In this document: one piece after another, positions 60,396 through 64,000 of the stretch
Layout of the letters: each line of letters opens with the position of its first letter
Position numbering within the stretch: the stretch's first letter is position 1
From: Pseudobdellovibrionaceae bacterium
GTDB lineage: Bacteria; Bdellovibrionota; Bdellovibrionia; Bdellovibrionales; UBA1609
DNA: 64,000 nt
Assembly (NCBI GenBank): GCA_020635075.1
Contig: JACKAM010000003.1
Coordinates: forward strand, 62,001 to 126,000
Direction: 5' to 3'
Translations under genes and position numbers: made by a program
Notes under the pieces: model-generated
Seen by the model: only the letters and a program-made list of their open reading frames with translations
Database searches by the model: none
What the model was told of the DNA's origin: nothing

Positions 60396-61159
60396 TTTAG
60401 AGTATCAATGGCCACTTGCCAGGCCAGTTCAAGACCGACTTTAACTGGCCCGACATGAAAACGGGGCTCCCATTCTTCGGTGTTTAGCAGATCACTCACA
60501 ACCAGCAAACTGGCGGCAGGAATCTGGCGAAAGCGAGCAGCCGCAAACACCGCTGCCGCTTCCATGTCCACAGCTGATATTCCTTGCTGACGAAAATACT
60601 CCACCTCTTCTTTGGTTTCCCGGTAGGGAGAATCGATGGTCCAGGACTTTCCTTTGGCGACGTTGAGGCCTTGTTTCTTTAACTCACTCTCCAACCGGCG
60701 CAACAACAAGGGGTCCGCACAGGCTGGCTCTGCTGGGTCCATGTAGTGATAGGATGTCCCTTCATCACGAACGGCCTCATCACAGAGTATAAGTGAACCC
60801 ACCTGTAATCCTTGGGCCAACCCTCCGCAAGTTCCGACCGAAAGAATGCGCTTCACTCCGAAGGCCACCAGCTCTTCAATTTTCGCCGCCACGGCCGGGC
60901 CACCAATACCGAAACCACTCAAAAAGGCCAAGCGACGGTTGTGCCCTTCGAGAAAACCCAGGCGCCCCCCCATAAAGGGGCGAAGATCCACCTCTTCTTG
61001 TTCCTGAATTTTTTTTGCCAGTGCCGGTGAATAAAGAAGAATCACGGATTCGGGCGCTTCGTAAAGCAAGTGCCCCCGCTCTTTCATATAAGAGATCATC
61101 TTTTCAGGATTTACCCAACCAGGAAGCTGCCACTTGTTTGTGTAGTGGGGATAGGACAT
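60392..61159 (-). CDS. Nucleoside phosphorylase (PNP/UDP family)
   Basis: 255 residues. Phosphate-binding segment ILSVGTCGGLAQGLQVGSLIL (G-x-C/A-G), GFGIGGPAVAAKIEELV, and AVDMEAAAVFAAARF with the ribose-binding ME pair all match the PNP_UDP_1 fold. Cleaves a purine or pyrimidine nucleoside with phosphate. Which base is preferred cannot be read off; the C-terminal aspartate of purine enzymes (SDLLNTEEW) suggests a purine- or uridine-type enzyme. Cytoplasmic. Confidence 0.88.
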   Translation of the reverse strand: MSYPHYTNKWQLPGWVNPEKMISYMKERGHLLYEAPESVILLYSPALAKKIQEQEEVDLRPFMGGRLGFLEGHNRRLAFLSGFGIGGPAVAAKIEELVAFGVKRILSVGTCGGLAQGLQVGSLILCDEAVRDEGTSYHYMDPAEPACADPLLLRRLESELKKQGLNVAKGKSWTIDSPYRETKEEVEYFRQQGISAVDMEAAAVFAAARFRQIPAASLLVVSDLLNTEEWEPRFHVGPVKVGLELAWQVAIDTLK

Positions 61160-61189
61160 GTGTGCACTCTACTTGGCTGTGCCAGATTG

Positions 61190-61543
61190 TCAGTTCATTT
61201 CTTTGAGGAATAAACGCAGGTCGGCCTGGACCTGATTCAGCTGAGTGACCAGATCATCAAGAACCGGCTCCTTGCCATCTAACTCGCCCTGCTTTCCCGC
61301 ATCTTCAAGAATCTGGGCCAATCCAGCCGCCTGATTCGCATAGAAATTTCGCAAATTTCCTTTTAGCCGGTGGGACATGGCTTCAACGGTCTGCTTGTCA
61401 CCCTTTTGCAGAGCCGAACGGATCTTTTCCACCAGTTGGGGCCAGTCGTCTTCAAATAGAGTCAGTAGACTCAAGAACAACTCCTTGTCGCCCTCAATGA
61501 GACTCATAAAGCTTTCGCGATCAAAGCTCAACCCGTCCCCCAT
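61190..61543 (-). CDS. HPt histidine phosphotransfer protein
   Basis: 117 residues from ATG 61543 (an upstream TTG at 61549 is the alternative). A single HPt domain with the phospho-acceptor in MSHRLKGNLRNF (near residue 62) and the helical bundle LIEGDKELFLSLLTLFEDDWPQLVEKI. It relays phosphate between a hybrid histidine kinase and a response regulator. No partner kinase is nearby. Between hemH and the phosphorylase. Confidence 0.9.
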   Translation of the reverse strand: MGDGLSFDRESFMSLIEGDKELFLSLLTLFEDDWPQLVEKIRSALQKGDKQTVEAMSHRLKGNLRNFYANQAAGLAQILEDAGKQGELDGKEPVLDDLVTQLNQVQADLRLFLKEMN

Positions 61544-61617
61544 GCTCAATAAAAGTTATTTGACATGATGAGCCATCAATTTGATGTTAGCGAAGGTGAT
61601 CCCCTCTGACCAGGAAA

Positions 61618-62709
61618 TTAAGAGGCAGATTCAGGACTTGCACTCAGAGCTTCAGACCTTGGCCCAGTATCAAAATGAACGGGCTTCCAGCTTTCCGACT
61701 CCAGTATTGAAGCAGCCGCCCCCACCCAATCTGAATGGGCGTTGAGACCTTGGACCAGGTGCAATTCTTCGCCGCCCAGCTCGCGAAAGGTGTAGCGGGC
61801 TCTCATTCCCACCTCTTCCAACGTCTCCAGACAGTCGGTCACAAATGAAGGACAACTGACCAAAAGGCGTTTGACCCCTGACTCAGCCAACCGGGTGATT
61901 TCCTCCTTAAGCGAGGGACCAATCCATTTAGCCCTTCCCAGCCGTGACTGAAAAGCCGTGGATGCCTTGGTAGAGGGCCAATTGAGTTCCTCCAAAAGAG
62001 CGCGACTGGTGGCAAAACACTGGGCTCGGTAACAGAGTTCGTTGCGCTTGCTCCAAGCCGTACAACACTTCTGATCAAAATGACAACTTTCATGAAGATC
62101 AGACCTTTTGCTCAAATGACGTTCCGGTAATCCGTGATAACTGAGAAGTAAATGATCGGCCGAAAACTGATTCATAGCCGTTCTCACTCTTTGCGCCAAA
62201 GATCTAATGAAAGCGGGATGACGGAAAAAGTAACCCAGGTACTGAGTGCTCTCTGGCCGCCAGCTCATGTCTTTGAGTTCGTTGACCGCCTTGAGGAGGG
62301 CCGTTGTCGTCGATGAGTCGGCAAACTGGGGATAAAGGGGAAAGAGCAACAACTCGTCTACGTCGGCCTTGCGAAGCTGCTCAAGTCCTGAGCGAATGGA
62401 GGGCTCCCCATACCTCATACCCAAAGCCACTTCCCATTCGGAAGACACCAAGCGCCTCATCTCCTCCATAAACTGAAGGCTGTAAACTAACAGCGGCGAG
62501 CCTTGTTTGGTCCAAATGGAGTTATAGGCTTCTGCACTCTGATGCTGACGCCTTGGCACAATCAAAAGATTGACCAGCATCCAGCGCATGGGATTGGGGA
62601 CGTCAATAACGTAGGGATCGGTGAGGAACTCCCGCAAATACTCGCCTGTGGCTTGGGCCGTAGGCGCCGCCGTCGTACCCAAGTTAATGAACAAAACCCC
62701 TCTTCTCAT
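61618..62709 (-). CDS. hemH: Ferrochelatase
   Basis: Inserts Fe2+ into protoporphyrin IX (or coproporphyrin), the last or near-last step of haem synthesis. 363 residues. Landmarks: LFINLGTTAAPT, LREFLTDPYVIDVP, the metal-side histidine in LLSYHGLPERH, and a C-terminal acidic helix FVTDCLETLEEVG with the catalytic glutamate. The start overlaps the hemY/hemG stop by ATGA. Co-transcribed with it. Confidence 0.95.
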   Translation of the reverse strand: MRRGVLFINLGTTAAPTAQATGEYLREFLTDPYVIDVPNPMRWMLVNLLIVPRRQHQSAEAYNSIWTKQGSPLLVYSLQFMEEMRRLVSSEWEVALGMRYGEPSIRSGLEQLRKADVDELLLFPLYPQFADSSTTTALLKAVNELKDMSWRPESTQYLGYFFRHPAFIRSLAQRVRTAMNQFSADHLLLSYHGLPERHLSKRSDLHESCHFDQKCCTAWSKRNELCYRAQCFATSRALLEELNWPSTKASTAFQSRLGRAKWIGPSLKEEITRLAESGVKRLLVSCPSFVTDCLETLEEVGMRARYTFRELGGEELHLVQGLNAHSDWVGAAASILESESWKPVHFDTGPRSEALSASPESAS

Positions 62710-63935
62710 ACACCTGCTGCTTGGATTTGATCCGGAAGTTCAAGACCGCGCTCAATGAGGCCGGCCAATCCAATCTTACCGAGAAAATTTCCGTTAAGAT
62801 AGAGTCCTTTTGGTAACTTCAATTCATCGAGGGCTTTCTCAAGATAAAGATCGTAGTAGGGCAAGGCCTTAGGCCAACGAAACAACTGCCGATCCAAGGG
62901 CTCTACATCCTGGCCGGCCAAGCGACGGCGATCCGAGCTGATTCCATCCACGACTTGTTCAGGTGACCACTGAGCCATCTCGGGGTGAACAGCTCCCCCC
63001 ATTATCCAGGTCTCTGCATGGACAGTGGTGCGCTCGGGAAATATACAGCCGGGAAACAAAACGCCCAAGCCATTCATTTTTTCCTCTTCTGAAAACAAAC
63101 AACCAAAGCCGGTCAAAAAGGAACTCTCTTTGGGGTAAAAAAGTGTGGCCGACACCACGGGAAGCATACGGACCTTGCCCAATAGCACAGCTGCCTCCGG
63201 AGCTAGCTGGCGAAGTGCCTCGGCTGCCTGGTGGGCCGCCCCAGCAAAAACATGAGGAGTCTTTCCACCATCCCATCTATCCCAATTGTATTGCTCATTC
63301 AGATGAACGTGTACCCCCAGCTCAGCACAAGATTTGACTAGGGCATCGACGAGTGCTCCCATGCCACCGACCGGCGCGACTGTACCGCGAATTTCAGGTT
63401 TGGATTTCTTTTTACTTTTCGCAAAAAATGGAGCCATCACCAAAGAGGCGCTGAGTTCACTGCTCCGGGAAGCGTAGATGCCCAAGAGGGCAGGAGCCAA
63501 AAACTTGTCATTCACATTCTTGCCCAATGTGCGCTCCAACCAAACGGCCACCGTCTCTCCCGGCCTGGGAGCCATCGAGGACTTCCCGCGAAGCATGTAG
63601 CCAGAAAGCCTAAAGAAAAGAACCATAGACTCAGCAAAACTAAACGGCCATCTTTGCGGCCGACCGTCGACCAACACATAGCGGGCACGAGCCGTGGGCA
63701 GAACACCAGTCAATGGCACATTGAGACGCCGAAACAAATTTTCCACGGCTAAAGAATTGAGAATTCCATTGGCCGCCGATTCGGACTTGCCATAAGGGCC
63801 CTGATGAGTGCTGATCAGCCCACCCAAATGGTCCTTACTTTCATAGAGATCAACTTGATAGCCAGCCTCCGCCAAAGAAAGGGCGCTGGTCAAACCAGAA
63901 ATCCCGCCTCCAACAACGACAACTTGCTTCTTCAT
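62706..63935 (-). CDS. hemG: Protoporphyrinogen/coproporphyrinogen oxidase, FAD-dependent
   Basis: 409 residues from ATG 63935 after GGGTGAGA. FAD-binding GGGISGLTSALSLAEAG at residues ~8-24, then YESKDHLGGLIST (second flavin contact). Family of HemY/HemG2-type oxidases that form the porphyrin before iron insertion by the adjacent hemH. The oxygen-dependent HemY form is sometimes called hemY. Whether it uses coproporphyrinogen III or protoporphyrinogen IX is not decided by sequence alone. Confidence 0.93.
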   Translation of the reverse strand: MKKQVVVVGGGISGLTSALSLAEAGYQVDLYESKDHLGGLISTHQGPYGKSESAANGILNSLAVENLFRRLNVPLTGVLPTARARYVLVDGRPQRWPFSFAESMVLFFRLSGYMLRGKSSMAPRPGETVAVWLERTLGKNVNDKFLAPALLGIYASRSSELSASLVMAPFFAKSKKKSKPEIRGTVAPVGGMGALVDALVKSCAELGVHVHLNEQYNWDRWDGGKTPHVFAGAAHQAAEALRQLAPEAAVLLGKVRMLPVVSATLFYPKESSFLTGFGCLFSEEEKMNGLGVLFPGCIFPERTTVHAETWIMGGAVHPEMAQWSPEQVVDGISSDRRRLAGQDVEPLDRQLFRWPKALPYYDLYLEKALDELKLPKGLYLNGNFLGKIGLAGLIERGLELPDQIQAAGV

Positions 63936-64000
63936 TCTCACCCACTAAAGCGCTTGGGAAAAAACTTTGGTCTCAGGCTTCTCACGGCGGAGGCGCAAAT

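Overview
The window reads as a chromosomal segment from a Bdellovibrionota-like (Bdellovibrio-type) bacterium. This is an inference from gene content: many secreted proteins and lipoproteins whose lipobox has the form FQNC(S/G) or a variant, a TIGR02147-family regulator, a DUF366-queC pair, ATP-type PEP carboxykinase and many outer-membrane beta-barrels. No phage, CRISPR array, transposase or rRNA operon was seen.

Layout. 1-3000: the start of a repeat-domain lipoprotein leaving the left edge, then pckA with a strong terminator. 3000-8900: lipoproteins, including a paralogous pair (4028-5932) divergent from a TPR/winged-helix regulator (6050-7546), with a 108-bp palindrome beside the first. 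8000-11400: an fba-lysS-rhodanese-lipoprotein operon on the minus strand. 11500-13400: an MFS transporter and an Nfu-type Fe-S carrier. 13400-21930: one long minus-strand run, queA-tgt-yajC-secD-secF-recJ-(coiled coil)-queC-DUF366, joining queuosine synthesis to the Sec membrane subunits. 22000-28200: secreted proteins, a tRNA-Leu(GAG) and several REP-like inverted-repeat loci.

28200-47100 is accessory: a DUF1402 protein, a radical SAM enzyme with a suspicious 5' end, a secreted kinase-like protein, a GNAT acetyltransferase, two methyltransferases (one with a zinc ribbon and a PqqD-like tail), a macro-domain protein, a GCS2-like ligase paired with an M14-type metallohydrolase, a TIGR02147 regulator flanked by two related small secreted proteins, and a VWA lipoprotein. 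47300-55900 is a minus-strand block of envelope proteins: an FG-GAP/Fn3 lipoprotein, a LamG-CxxCH protein, a lipoprotein, a DUF1501-like Tat-type protein and a di-CxxCH lipoprotein with a Calx-beta domain. It resembles the cytochrome/DUF1501 modules of Planctomycetes and Myxococcota.

After it lies a 1.25-kb gene-free stretch. It holds a chain of seven stem-loops ending in an intrinsic terminator (candidate structured RNA) and one copy of a 245-bp repeat. The other copy, at 47.4 kb, has its central 80 bp inverted relative to the flanks. The right end (57.1-64 kb) carries an AGCS amino-acid symporter, a porin, a nucleoside phosphorylase, an HPt protein and the haem genes hemH and hemY/hemG.
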